From contig CP085629.1 in NCBI GenBank assembly GCA_024704175.1, positions 1,240,001 through 1,304,000 of the forward strand: a stretch of DNA of 64,000 nt, given 5' to 3'. The translations under genes and the position numbers were made by a program. This stretch comes from Paenibacillus sp. P25. GTDB lineage: Bacteria; Bacillota; Bacilli; Paenibacillales; NBRC-103111. Shown here one piece after another: positions 29,177 to 38,366 of the stretch (within the stretch, counting starts at the first letter, position 1; each line of letters starts with the position of its first letter). The notes under the pieces were generated by a model. That model did not search any database. It was not told the origin of the DNA and saw nothing but the letters and a program-made list of their open reading frames with translations.

Positions 29177-30538
29177 ATGAGCGAAAGAAAGACGGGAACG
29201 GAAATCACGGTTCCCCATTTGGCGGAAAGTCTGGTATCGGCAACGATCGGCCAATGGCTGAAGCGACCGGGAGACTATATCGAGCAGTACGACGTGCTGT
29301 GCGAATTGGTAACGGATAAAGTGACAGTGGAAATGCCTTCGCCGGTTGAGGGCCGGCTCGTCCAGCTCTTGGTGGGCAACGGGGACACGGCGGCCGTCGG
29401 GGAAGCGATCTGCATCATCGAGGAGCCGCAATCGACTGCGGTCTGCGGCGTCAGGAGGCGGCGACCAAGCGGCGGCGGCACTGCGAATCCGTCTGGGGCT
29501 GTGGAGACGGAAGGCGATCAAAGCATGCGCGGACGGTATTCGCCCGCGGTGCTGAAGCTGGCCGGCGAGCATGGCATTTCGCTGGATGAAGTCCAGGGCA
29601 CCGGTCTCGGCGGACGCATTACCCGGAAGGATGTGGAGGCTTATATCGCGGCCGGTCCGGCCGCAAGACCGGTCGAGCGGCCTGTAGCTGAAGCGAACAG
29701 GGCGGCATCGGCCGCTGCAGCGGATCAAGGGATCTTCGTGCCGAATCCGCCGAAGGTCCCGGTTCGATCGACAGGCATTCATTTGTCGGAGAACCCGCCG
29801 CTTCCGAAGATCGAAGTGGAAGGCCAACAGCTGGAAGGCCGCGGCGAGTACCTAATCGATGTCACGCCGATCCGCAACACGATCGCGAGCCGCATGCGGC
29901 AGAGCGTGACGGAAATTCCTCACGCCTGGACAATGATCGAAGTGGACGTGACGAATCTGGTGCTGCTCAGGAGCAAGCTGAAGGACGAATTTATGCGGCA
30001 GGAAGGCATCAACCTGACGTACCTGGCCTTTTTGCTTAAAGCGGTCGTTAACGCCATCAAGGATTATCCGATCATGAACTCGGTTTGGGCCGTCGACAAA
30101 ATCATCGTGAAGCGGGATATCAACCTGTCCCTGGCGGTGGGTACCGAGGACTTCGTCGTGACGCCGGTCATCAAGAAGGCCGATCAAAAAAATATCGCCG
30201 GCCTCGCCCGGGATATTGATGAACTGACCCGAAAGGCGAGGGCCGGCAAGCTGTCGCTCGACGATATGCAGGGCGGTACGTTCACAGTGAACAACACCGG
30301 CTCGTTCGGATCGATTCTTTCCTACCCGATCATCAACTACCCTCAGGCGGCGATTCTGACTTTCGAATCGATCGTCAAGAAACCGGTCGTCATTCAGGAT
30401 ATGATCGCTGTCCGCTCCATGGTCAATCTGTGCTTGTCCCTGGATCACCGAATCCTGGACGGCGTCATCTGCGGGCGCTTCCTGCAGCGGGTGAAGGAGA
30501 ATCTCGAAGGATATAACCAAGATACGAAGCTTTATTGA
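29177..30538 (+). CDS. bkdB: Branched-chain 2-oxoacid dehydrogenase E2 (dihydrolipoyl acyltransferase)
   Basis: 453 residues. Domains in order: lipoyl domain (residues about 8-78) with the lipoylated lysine in LVTDKVTVEMPSP; E3/E1-binding domain (about 115-155, YSPAVLKLAGEHGISLDEVQGTG); catalytic domain with LSLDHRILDGVICGRFL near the end. The first linker (about residues 83-110) is unusually Arg-rich, whereas another frame there reads as an Ala/Gly-rich linker, so two compensating indels near 29440-29515 are possible. It forms the acyl-transferring core. A hairpin follows. Confidence 0.93.
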   Translation: MSERKTGTEITVPHLAESLVSATIGQWLKRPGDYIEQYDVLCELVTDKVTVEMPSPVEGRLVQLLVGNGDTAAVGEAICIIEEPQSTAVCGVRRRRPSGGGTANPSGAVETEGDQSMRGRYSPAVLKLAGEHGISLDEVQGTGLGGRITRKDVEAYIAAGPAARPVERPVAEANRAASAAAADQGIFVPNPPKVPVRSTGIHLSENPPLPKIEVEGQQLEGRGEYLIDVTPIRNTIASRMRQSVTEIPHAWTMIEVDVTNLVLLRSKLKDEFMRQEGINLTYLAFLLKAVVNAIKDYPIMNSVWAVDKIIVKRDINLSLAVGTEDFVVTPVIKKADQKNIAGLARDIDELTRKARAGKLSLDDMQGGTFTVNNTGSFGSILSYPIINYPQAAILTFESIVKKPVVIQDMIAVRSMVNLCLSLDHRILDGVICGRFLQRVKENLEGYNQDTKLY

Positions 30539-30542
30539 ATTT

Positions 30543-30580
30543 GAAGCCGGAGCTGCGCCAAGCGGACGCCGGCTTCGTCT
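30543..30580 (+). terminator. Hairpin after bkdB
   Basis: GAAGCCGG (30543-30550) pairs with CCGGCTTC (30569-30576). The T tail is weak. It lies between the convergent bkdB and prli42. Confidence 0.5.
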
Positions 30581-30609
30581 TACATACCGGACTGCCGGGC
30601 GAGGCGGGC

Positions 30610-30705
30610 TTACAGGAACGAACTGATCGTATACATGATCGTACTCAGCAGCATGGAAGCGAGCATCAAGAAGACGACGATGCGGAATAACTTACGGTTG
30701 CGCAT
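30610..30705 (-). CDS. prli42: Stressosome-associated membrane miniprotein Prli42
   Basis: 31 residues on the minus strand: two basic residues, MRNRKLFRIVV, then a single hydrophobic helix (VVFLMLASMLLSTIMY) and an SSFL end. Size, the basic N-terminus with a conserved-looking lysine/arginine, and the L/M-rich helix fit Prli42, the conserved Bacillota miniprotein that tethers the stressosome to the membrane in Listeria. A good aagaggag site precedes the ATG at 30705. The neighbourhood (bkd operon, yqjE-type peptidase) also fits. It is recognised by eye, not by alignment. Confidence 0.8.
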   Translation of the reverse strand: MRNRKLFRIVVFLMLASMLLSTIMYTISSFL

Positions 30706-30794
30706 GATTTCACTCCTCTTTTCAGAAAATAAACCGGGTATTTACGTTCGGATTGTCTTCATTTTAACCCAAACGGGGCATGGGAGGAAAGTTT

Positions 30795-31928
30795 ATGATT
30801 AATCAGAGACGGTTAGTCGAGGAATTTATCGAATTGGTTCAGGTGGACAGCGAGTCGGGACAGGAGCAGGAGATCAGCCGCGTGTTGAAGGAGAAATTCG
30901 CTTCGTACGGTCTGAAGGTGGAAGAGGATGATTCGGCGGCCAAGACGGGCCACGGCTCCGGGAATCTGATCTGCACGCTGCCCGCCAATTCGGCCAGGAA
31001 CCTGCCGAAGCTCTTCTTCACCTCGCATATGGACACCGTAACTCCCGGCAAGGGCATCAAGCCGCAGATCGGGCAGGACGGCTATATCCGCAGCGACGGT
31101 ACGACGATTCTCGGCAGTGATGATAAAGCAGGGCTCGCCGCCATGTTCGAAGCCCTCCGCGTGCTGAAAGAGAATAACATCGAACACGGCCAAATTCAAT
31201 TCGTCATCACCGCCGGTGAGGAAATGGGCCTTAAGGGCTCGCGGGCGATGGAAGCCAAATGGATCGATGCGGATTTCGGCTACGCTCTGGATTCCAACGG
31301 GGAAATCGGGAATATCGCCGTTGCGGCGCCGACCCAGTCCAAGGTCTATATCACGTTCACCGGGCGTTCCGCTCATGCGGGGTGAACCCGGAAGACGGCG
31401 TCAGCGCCATTACCGTGGCCAGCAGAGCCGTTTCCCGCATGCCGCTCGGCCGCATCGATAAGGAGACGACCGCCAATATCAGCCGCTTCGAAGGCGGGGT
31501 GACGGGAGCTACGAATATCGTCGTGGAGCGGGTACGGCTGGAGGGCGAGGCCCGCAGCATCACGGATGAGAAAATGCACGCCCAGGTACAGAGAATGCGG
31601 GAAGCGTGCGAGCAGGTCTGCGGCGGAGATGGGGGCACAGCTCGATTTTCAAAGCGAAGTGTACTATCCCGCTTATATGTTCGATGAGTCGGCGCCGGTC
31701 GTGAAGCTGGCCATGAAAGCCTTGTCCGCTGTCGGCTGCACGCCGAAGACCTTCCACTCCGGCGGCGGCGCCGACGCCAATAATTTTAACGGGATGGGGA
31801 TTCCGACCGTGAATCTCGCGATCGGCTACCTCGATATTCATTCGACGAAGGAACGCATTGCCATCGCCGATCTGGTCAAGACGGCCGAAGTGGTTGTATC
31901 GATTATTCAAGAGGTGGCCAAGGGATAA
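30795..31928 (+). CDS. yqjE: M20-type peptidase, YqjE/PepT-like (two frameshifts)
   Basis: About 377 residues. Metal-site motifs are FFTSHMDTVTPG (His, Asp), ILGSDDKAGLAAM (bridging Asp), FVITAGEEMGLKGSRAM (Glu pair) and GYALDSNG; the dimerisation domain and FHSGGGADANNFNGMGIPTVNLAIGYLDIHSTKE follow. One G is missing near 31380 (SAHAGVNPEDG), and a second frame change lies near 31625. It is a likely di-zinc aminotripeptidase of the cytoplasm. The ATG at 30795 is preferred because gggaggaa precedes it; ATG 30780 is inside that site. Confidence 0.88.
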
Positions 31929-32058
31929 TACAAAGCCCCGGCGCATACAGATGATAGCATGAAGGAATCGCTGCTTATCTCCGGTCTTCTCTCCCGGGAG
32001 AGGCGGCGATTTTCACTTCAAACGAGAAGAATGAAGAAACTCATGGGGGGCATCGTCC

Positions 32059-33202
32059 TTGGCTATCCGGTGGGGAGTGGCAATGATGGAGGAGATAGAG
32101 GGGCGGCAAGGGGACATGCAGCGGTGCCGTGTACGAATGCCGGACGGGAGCCTGGCTTCGGCTCTGCACGATGTAAAGGCGTTTCCGCCGCTGAAGCCCG
32201 GGGACGTGGTTCTGCTGAACACGACGGCGGAGGACCTGGGTCTGGGAAGCGGCGGAGCGCATTATGTGCATGCCGTTCTGCCTGCGCCGGTCGAACCTCA
32301 TGTTGTATCGCGGGAGAAGGCTCCCTTAAGCAGGGATCAGGGCCACATCATGAAGCTCCGTTATACTTCTTTGCAAAGAGCGGTCCTGGCGGCGGAGGAG
32401 CCGGCCAGTCCCTACCACGACGTACTGTCTCGGCGGCGGCGGCTGTACGGCATGCCGGTGCTGATCGGCGAGCTTCACAGCATGCTTGCCGGTGGCGGTC
32501 GCATGGCTGTACGAGCTTTCATGCCGTTCCCATTCCCCGCTTCCCCGGATCGTCTACATCATGAGCGACGGGGGCGCCCTGCCCCTTGGGATCAGCCGCC
32601 ACACCGCCCGGCTCAAGGAGCTGGATTGGCTGGCCGGTACGGTCACTTACGGGCAAGCCTACGGCGGCGATCTGGAGGCGGTGAACAAATTTACGGCGCC
32701 GCTTGCCGCAAGGCACGTCCTTCATGCCGACATCGCTATGGCTGTTCAAGGACCGGGCCTTGTCGGAACGGGAACGGAATACGGTCACTCCGGCCTTGAA
32801 ACCGGAGAACTGGTAAATGCGGTTCATGTACTTGGCGGTAAACCCGTTGCGGTTCCGAGGATCAGCTTCGCGGACCTTCGCGACCGGCATAACGGGCTCA
32901 GCCATCACACGGTGACGGCGCTGAGAGAGGCGGCGCTGTCGCGGGCGCTGCTGCCGCTGCCCGTCCTTCCGGCAGAGCAGGGGCGGACCCTGTTTCGGCG
33001 GCTGCAGGCTTCCGGTCTTGAACGGAAGCACGAGATCCGCTGGCAGGAAGCGCCGCCGGTCGAGGCTATGGAAAGGGCGCTGCTGAGGTTCGGCCCGGTT
33101 ACTTCAATGGGAAGGGGAGTACGCGCCGATCCTGCGTTCTTTGCTGCGGTTTGCGCTGCGGCCGGGACGGCTCTGGAGTTGCTTCGGCCGAATCCGTCCT
33201 GA
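32059..33202 (+). CDS. DUF3866 family protein (one frameshift)
   Basis: About 381 residues. The start region (RCRVRMPDGSLASALHDVKAFPPLKPGDVVLLNTTAEDLGLGSGGAHYVHAV) is the DUF3866 N-terminal pattern; later parts include IVYIMSDGGALPLGISR, QAYGGDLEAVN and GPGLVGTGTEYGHSGLETGE. An extra T near 32487 breaks the frame; without it the protein reads LHSMLPVAVAWLYEL. The start is probably TTG 32059 behind a G run, but is uncertain. Function unknown. Its 3' end overlaps the oppositely oriented mciZ-like gene by about 100 bases. Confidence 0.82.
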
Positions 33203-33353
33203 CCGGCGGGCGGCCGTTGTCGAGCTGCCCGTCCAGGTAATCGGACAGCCGGATATTAAGGGCCGTCTGCCGGAGCGCGTCCCGCAGGTAGCTTTGAATT
33301 TCCCAACCTTTTCCTACAAGCCGCAGGCGATGGAAGGCGGTATAGCTTTTCAT
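33099..33353 (-). CDS. mciZ: MciZ-like inhibitor of FtsZ ring formation
   Basis: 84 residues; residues about 8-40 read HRLRLVGKGWEIQSYLRDALRQ ... IRLSDYLDG, closely matching the LVGKAWEIRAKL core of B. subtilis MciZ (40 residues), which binds FtsZ in the mother cell and blocks Z rings. It lies next to nudF. The remaining 40 residues are polar and Pro/Gln/Arg-rich and run antisense to the DUF3866 gene, so the natural stop may be earlier if there is a sequence error. A SigE-like promoter is visible upstream. Identification is by motif only. Confidence 0.72.
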   Translation of the reverse strand: MKSYTAFHRLRLVGKGWEIQSYLRDALRQTALNIRLSDYLDGQLDNGRPPVRTDSAEATPEPSRPQRKPQQRTQDRRVLPFPLK

Positions 33354-33399
33354 AGTCTATTCCCCGATCAAAAATAGATTAATAGATTGCCGATACTCC

Positions 33400-33429
33400 A
33401 ACCTATGCGGGGTATTCCCGGGATATGCC
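33400..33429 (-). promoter_or_regulatory. Candidate SigE promoter of the mciZ-like gene
   Basis: On the minus strand GGCATATC (33429-33422) and CATAGGTT (33407-33400) are 14 bases apart. They resemble the SigE -35 (kmATATT) and -10 (CATACAnT) elements. B. subtilis mciZ is SigE-dependent. The -10 match is partial. Confidence 0.4.
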
Positions 33430-33466
33430 AACTCGGGTCTATTCTGCGGTGCTTTGCAAAACATGC

Positions 33467-33472
33467 TATAAT
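33467..33472 (+). promoter_or_regulatory. Extended -10 element upstream of nudF
   Basis: TATAAT at 33467-33472 is preceded by TGC, forming an extended -10. No good -35 is seen. It lies 57 bases before the nudF start. Confidence 0.5.
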
Positions 33473-33528
33473 GCGAAAAGAAGTCTATACCCTTTACTAA
33501 CTCATTTTACAAGGAAAGGAAACACAAA

Positions 33529-34089
33529 ATGCCCAAAAATGACCATAAAAAATTTGAAGAAGTCACTTTAAGCACTCAGCCGGTCTTCCAAGGCAAGATC
33601 ATTTCGCTGCAGGTCGACACCGTTAGACTCCCGAACGGGGAAACCGCCACCCGCGAAATTGTCCGCCACCCGGGCGCCGTGGCCGTGCTTGCGCTGGTCG
33701 ATGATAAAATGCTGGTGGTCGAGCAGTACCGCAAGCCGATGGAGAAAAGCCAGGTGGAAATTCCGGCGGGGAAGCTGGACCCGGGAGAGGATCCGATGGA
33801 AGCGGCCGCCCGGGAGCTGGCCGAGGAAACCGGCTACCGCAGCGGACCCTTGAAACTCATCAGCTCCTTTTACACGTCCCCGGGATTTGCGGATGAAATT
33901 ATCCATCTGTACTTGGCCGACGGGCTGACGGAGGGAGTTGCCCGGCCGGACGAGGATGAATTCCTCGAAGTGGATGCCATCACGCTGGAGACGGCGCAAG
34001 CGTATATCCGGGAAGGGCGGATCAGTGACGCCAAAACGATCATGGCCGTCTATGCCTGGCAAATCATGAAGCTGGGCGGGTCGCTTTAA
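33529..34089 (+). CDS. nudF: ADP-ribose pyrophosphatase (Nudix)
   Basis: 186 residues, intact. The Nudix box is clear: GKLDPGEDPMEAAARELAEETGY (about residues 82-104), within the NudF-type fold (VRHPGAVAVLALVDDKMLVVEQYRKPMEKSQVEIPAG). It hydrolyses ADP-ribose to AMP and ribose-5-phosphate. The ATG at 33529 follows aaggaaagga. It overlaps no gene; the endoQ-like gene begins 1 base after its stop. Confidence 0.94.
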   Translation: MPKNDHKKFEEVTLSTQPVFQGKIISLQVDTVRLPNGETATREIVRHPGAVAVLALVDDKMLVVEQYRKPMEKSQVEIPAGKLDPGEDPMEAAARELAEETGYRSGPLKLISSFYTSPGFADEIIHLYLADGLTEGVARPDEDEFLEVDAITLETAQAYIREGRISDAKTIMAVYAWQIMKLGGSL

Positions 34090-34090
34090 G

Positions 34091-35264
34091 ATGAACGCTT
34101 ACTACGCCGACCTGCACATTCACATCGGGCGAACGGAAGAAGGACAAGCCGTCAAAATCAGTGCGGCCGACAACCTGACGTTCTACAACATCGCGCGGGA
34201 AGCGTCGGAAATCAAAGGCATGGACATTGTCGGCATCATCGACTGCCATTCGCCGGGCGTACAGAAGGACATGCTGAGTTATCTCGATCGGGGAGATGGA
34301 GGAGCTGGCCGGCGGCGGAATCCGCTATCACCGGACAACCGTTCTCCCAGGCTGCGAAATCGAGGTCCGCGACGAAGGGATGGGAACCGCCCATCTGCTG
34401 GCTTATTTTCCCGGCATCCGGGAGATGCAGGAGTTTACCGGATGGCTCGGCAGGCACATGAAAAATGTGCAGCTCAGCTCCCAGCGGATCTACGTCCCGG
34501 CCCGCATCCTTCAGGAGGAGGTAATCGGACGGGGAGGGATTCTGATTCCCGCTCACATCTTCACCCCGCATAAAAGCATCTACGGCAGCTGCTCGACCCG
34601 CATGGCGCATTTGCTCGACCTGGACGGCATCGCCGCCGTGGAGCTCGGCCTCAGCGCCGATACGGAGATGGCCGGCTATATCAGCGAGCTGGACCGCTAT
34701 ACGATCCTGACCAATTCGGATGCGCATTCGCTCCCGAAGATCGGCAGGGAGTATAATAAGCTGGCTTTGGCCGAACCGACCTTTGCCGAATTCCGCAAAG
34801 CGCTGGCCGCTGAAGACGGCAGGAGCGTTCTTGCCAATTACGGTCTCGATCCGCGGCTCGGCAAATATCACCGCACGTACTGCGCCGGTCGCGGCTCGAT
34901 TCTGGACGATTCGACGGAGGCTGTAACCGAGCGTCGCCTGTACTGCGGCAGTCCCAAGATCGTCCGCGGCGTCATGGACCGCATCCTGGACATCGCCGAC
35001 CGTACGGAGCCGGTAGTGCCCCAGAACCGGCCGCCGTACGTTTACCAGATTCCGCTGGAATACATTCCCGGCCTCGGGCCCAAAACGTTCCGAAAGCTGA
35101 TCGAGCGCTTCGGTACGGAGATGAACCTGCTGCACCGCGTCAGCTTCGACGAGCTTGCGGAAGCGGCGGGCGAAACGATCGCCCGTTACCTGACGGAAGC
35201 CAGAAACGGCCGTCTCCGGCTGATCACCGGGGGCGGGGGCACGTACGGCAAAGTGAAGGCCTGA
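34091..35264 (+). CDS. Endonuclease Q family protein (PHP domain; one frameshift)
   Basis: About 391 residues. It starts MNAYYADLHIHIGRTEEGQAVKIS with the PHP-type HxH metal motif, continues GIIDCHSPGVQ, PAHIFTPHKSIYGSC and TNSDAHSLPKIGREYN, has a CxxC-like pair (YCAGRG / YCGS), and ends with a helix-hairpin-helix (LEYIPGLGPKTFRKLIERFG). These are features of EndoQ, which nicks 5' to deaminated bases and abasic sites in archaea and some bacilli. The frame changes near 34290. Coupled to nudF, it may act in damage repair. Confidence 0.85.
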
Positions 35265-35326
35265 AGTCATATTGGGAAGCGGCCCCTCATATCTTGTATT
35301 ATTCGGACAAGGGGGGCTGCAGAGTC

Positions 35327-35973
35327 ATGGTTCGGAACCGAACGCTGGAGCAGTATATGAAGGAGCATTTGTCGTACTATATTTTCGTAGGCGTCATATT
35401 CGTAACCGGCGTGATCTTCGGAGCGGTGATGGTGGGCGCCTTGTCCCTCGAGCAGAAGCAGGAAATTACCCGCTATTTGGGCAATTTCTTTTCGTCGGTG
35501 GAGCAGGGGGCGCTTACGGGCGACGTCCAGTCTTCCTTCCGTGAGTCTTTTTCCATGCATATCAAGTGGATTCTGATCATTTGGATTCTGGGGCTGTCCG
35601 TGATCGGGTCGCCGCTGATTCTTATTCTTGATTTTCTGAAAGGCGTGCTTGTCGGGTTTACGGTAGGCTATATGGTCGGCACCATGTCCTGGAAAGGACT
35701 CTTGTTTGCGCTGGTTTCGGTCGTGCCGCAAAATTTGATCGTCATTCCGACGTCGCTGGTCTGCAGCGCCACCGCCATTGCGTTTACCGTCCATTTGGTG
35801 AAAAACCGGTTTTTTCAAAAAAGGGAGCACTCTATGAGCCGTTTATGCGTTTCTCGGCGACGGTGCTCGCTTCCGGCGTTCTGCTTGTAGGTGTCGCGTG
35901 CCTTGAGGCTTATGCTTCACCGGTAATGATGAAATGGGTTACTCCGATGCTGGTGGCCACCGCCGCCTCTTAA
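35327..35973 (+). CDS. spoIIM: Stage II sporulation protein M (one frameshift)
   Basis: About 215 residues with five hydrophobic segments: YYIFVGVIFVTGVIFGAVMVG, IKWILIIWILGLSVIGSPLI, GVLVGFTVGYMVG, and after a frame change near 35820, SATVLASGVLLVGVACLEAYASPVMM. This is the SpoIIM layout. It joins SpoIID and SpoIIP in the peptidoglycan-degrading engulfment machine. The ATG at 35327 is chosen over the TTG upstream at 35294 because the G run (35311-35316) precedes it. A SigE promoter was not clear. Confidence 0.92.
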
Positions 35974-35978
35974 AAGGT

Positions 35979-36008
35979 TTGACTTTCCCACAGACCTCCA
36001 CCTATAAT
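35979..36008 (+). promoter_or_regulatory. SigA-type promoter of fur
   Basis: TTGACT (35979-35984), 18-base spacer, TATAAT (36003-36008), just after spoIIM. It predicts a fur leader of about 170 bases that contains the three hairpin repeats. Confidence 0.7.
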
Positions 36009-36064
36009 GGAAGCATGCGGCCCTGTAAATCCGCCTTTTCTCGGTGTGACTTGCGGCGACCGGA

Positions 36065-36180
36065 TGCTTTCGAAGCGGTTTTGTTTGCGCAAAACCTAAG
36101 TAGACGCTTTCGAAGTGGTTTTGCTTGCGCAAAACCTGAGCATATGCTTTCGTAGTGGTTTTGCTACGCAAAACCTGGGG
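36065..36180 (+). repeat. Three tandem 40-base hairpin repeats in the fur leader
   Basis: Units start at 36065, 36105 and 36145 with an exact 40-base period. The consensus is gctttcgaagtggttttg, a short turn, then cgcaaaacctgag. Each unit can fold as GGTTTTGcttgCGCAAAACC (AGGTTTTGCG complementarity). Unit 3 is shorter at its loop and runs into the fur ribosome-binding site (gggggaggag). The same elements occur between accB and accC. Confidence 0.8.
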
Positions 36181-36187
36181 GAGGAGC

Positions 36188-36637
36188 ATGGAATCTCGCA
36201 TCGAAAAAATCAAACAGCAACTGCAATCGCAAGGATATAAGCTGACGCCCCAGCGGGAAGCGACCGTCCGGGTCTTGCTGGAGAACGAGGAAGATCATCT
36301 GAGTGCCGAAGATGTCTTTATGCTGGTGAAGGACAAGGCACCCGAAATCGGGCTCGCCACCGTCTATCGTACCTTGGAATTGCTCAGCGAGCTGCATATA
36401 CTGGAGAAAATGAACTTTGGCGACGGTGTTGCGAGATACGACCTTCGCAACGACAGTACTCATCACCACCATCATCATTTAATTTGCGTGCAGTGCGGGG
36501 CTGTGGATGAAATCATGGAGGATTGGCTCGGACCTTTGGAGGAGCGGCTCGACAAGGAGTTTAACTTCCAGGTGCTGGACCATCGCCTGGATTTCCAAGG
36601 GATCTGCCACCGCTGCAGGGAAAAGAACAAACAATAA
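36188..36637 (+). CDS. fur: Fur family metal-responsive repressor
   Basis: 149 residues. The winged-helix domain has YKLTPQREATVRVLLENE and IGLATVYRTLELLSELHILEKMNFGDGVARYDL; the metal-binding region has six histidines in a row (HHHHHHLICVQCG) and CHRC near the end, giving two CxxC zinc pairs. This looks like Fur itself rather than PerR or Zur, but paralogue assignment is by context (fur-yqzK-xerD order). The ATG at 36188 follows gggggaggag. It controls iron uptake. Confidence 0.93.
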   Translation: MESRIEKIKQQLQSQGYKLTPQREATVRVLLENEEDHLSAEDVFMLVKDKAPEIGLATVYRTLELLSELHILEKMNFGDGVARYDLRNDSTHHHHHHLICVQCGAVDEIMEDWLGPLEERLDKEFNFQVLDHRLDFQGICHRCREKNKQ

Positions 36638-36640
36638 ACG

Positions 36641-36681
36641 AAAACCTTCGCTTGAGCTGGGATCAAGTATGAAGGTTTTTT
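36641..36681 (+). terminator. Terminator after fur
   Basis: AAAACCTTC (36641-36649) pairs with GAAGGTTTT (36671-36679); an inner CTTGA/TCAAG stem extends it. A T run ends the hairpin. Confidence 0.85.
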
Positions 36682-36762
36682 GCTTTACCCACATATTCCG
36701 GGCCAAATGGCAAAACCTAGACATAGACCTGTTTTAATCATTGGATTTGGAGGCGGCGAAGC

Positions 36763-37887
36763 ATGATCATCGGAATCCCGAAGGAAATCAAAAATAACGA
36801 GAACCGCGTGGCGCTCACGCCCGGCGGGGCAGCGATGCTGACGGCGGCGGGCCATAAGGTGCTGGTCGAGACGGGTGCGGGGGCGGGCAGCGGCTTTGCC
36901 GACGAGGATTATGCGAAGGAAGGGGCGATTGTTCTGCCGGATGCGGCGGAGGTATGGGCCAGGGCCGAGATGATTATGAAGGTGAAGGAGCCTCTCCCGG
37001 CGGAATACGGCTTTTTCCGGGAAGGATTAACGCTCTTCACCTATCTGCATCTGGCGGCCGAACCGGAGCTGACTGATGCGCTGCTCCAAAGCAGAGTGAC
37101 GGCTATCGCCTATGAGACGATACAGCTCCCCGGCGGAGGTCTTCCTCTGCTGACGCCGATGAGCGAAGTGGCGGGACGGATGTCCGTCCAGGTGGGGGCG
37201 CAGTATTTGGAGAAATCTTACGGCGGACGCGGGATCCTGCTGGGCGGCGTTCCGGGAGTGCCTCCGGCGGACGTCATTATTATCGGCGGAGGAATCGTCG
37301 GTACGAATGCAGCCAAAATGGCCCTCGGGCTCGGCGCGAACGTCGTCGTCATTGAGCGGAACGGAGAGCGCATCCGGTACTTGGACGATGTATTCGGCGG
37401 CCGGATCCGCACGCTGATGTCCAACCCGTACAATATTGCCAATGCGGTGCAGAAGGCCGATCTCTTGATTGGCGCGGTGCTTATTCCGGGTGCCCGGGCG
37501 CCTAAGCTGGTAACCGAAGAGATGGTCAAACAAATGAAGCAGGGCGCGGTGATCGTGGACGTAGCCGTGGATCAGGGCGGTTCGATTGCAACGGTCGACC
37601 GGGTGACTACGCACAGCGCGCCAACCTACGAGAAGCACGGCGTTATTCATTACGCTGTTGCGAACATGCCCGGCGCCGTGCCGAGGACGTCCACCTTCGC
37701 GCTGACCAATGTCACCATTAATTATGCGATGGAGCTGGCAGGACGGGGCATCACCCGTGCGCTCTATGGAAATCCTTCGCTGAAGCTGGGCGTAAACACT
37801 TACCAGGGCCACGTTACTTATGGCGCTGTGGCGGAAGCGGTCGGCAAGCCTTATTCGGTGATCGATACCTTGCTTCCGATCAGCTGA
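36763..37887 (+). CDS. ald: Alanine dehydrogenase
   Basis: 374 residues, intact. It begins [22 protein letters not shown], has the substrate-binding [14 protein letters not shown] and [14 protein letters not shown] segments, the catalytic-region [23 protein letters not shown], and the NAD-binding [24 protein letters not shown]. It interconverts L-alanine and pyruvate plus ammonium; in bacilli it supports growth on alanine and sporulation. It has no partner genes here and lies between fur and yqzK. Confidence 0.96.
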   Translation: MIIGIPKEIKNNENRVALTPGGAAMLTAAGHKVLVETGAGAGSGFADEDYAKEGAIVLPDAAEVWARAEMIMKVKEPLPAEYGFFREGLTLFTYLHLAAEPELTDALLQSRVTAIAYETIQLPGGGLPLLTPMSEVAGRMSVQVGAQYLEKSYGGRGILLGGVPGVPPADVIIIGGGIVGTNAAKMALGLGANVVVIERNGERIRYLDDVFGGRIRTLMSNPYNIANAVQKADLLIGAVLIPGARAPKLVTEEMVKQMKQGAVIVDVAVDQGGSIATVDRVTTHSAPTYEKHGVIHYAVANMPGAVPRTSTFALTNVTINYAMELAGRGITRALYGNPSLKLGVNTYQGHVTYGAVAEAVGKPYSVIDTLLPIS

Positions 37888-38015
37888 CGGGACGCTTTCT
37901 TTCATAATTGCAGATGAAGGATCATAGGTTAGCTTAAGAGGGGATGTCCCGCCGGGGAGACGCTAACGGATTCCTGAATTTTAGGGCTTTTCTTTACTTG
38001 AAGGAGGCATAACCC

Positions 38016-38251
38016 ATGATCTTTCATCTCCGCAAATGGAAGGACCGCTTCCGGTTCGTGCTCTTGTTCGCTGCGTTCACCTTCATCATCTATCATATGC
38101 TCCTTTTGGTATCGCGCTGGATCGAACCGGTACAGAAGTATAAAGAGCCGGCCGGCGCGCGGTGAAAGTGTTTCAGGACGAACAGCTGACCCTTAGAGAT
38201 TCGGTTTCCATGGGGGAACGGCTGAAGCTGTTTTATTGGATCGGGGAGTAA
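38016..38251 (+). CDS. yqzK: DUF4227 family membrane protein YqzK (one frameshift)
   Basis: About 78 residues. It begins MIFHLRKWKDRFRFVLLFAAFTFIIYHMLLLVSRWI with one membrane helix, then QKYKEPAGAR; a missing G near 38161 brings a false TGA, and the restored frame reads VKVFQDEQLTLRDS ... RLKLFYWIGE. This matches the DUF4227 (YqzK) family, which lies between fur and xerD in Bacillus. ATG 38016 follows gaaggagg. Function unknown. Confidence 0.8.
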
Positions 38252-38366
38252 AAGGTTTGGTATGTCGGCAGGAATATGAATGCAGATGTGGAATAGGTTA
38301 AAAGCAAGGAAGCGCATATACCCTTCGGGGGCGTTCTGCATAACATTAAAGGGGACTCGACCGTGC

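Noticed and set aside
36065..36180. Three regularly spaced repeats resembling a tiny CRISPR array
   Set aside because: The units are directly adjacent at a 40-base period with no unique spacers, no cas genes nearby, and related copies occur between accB and accC.
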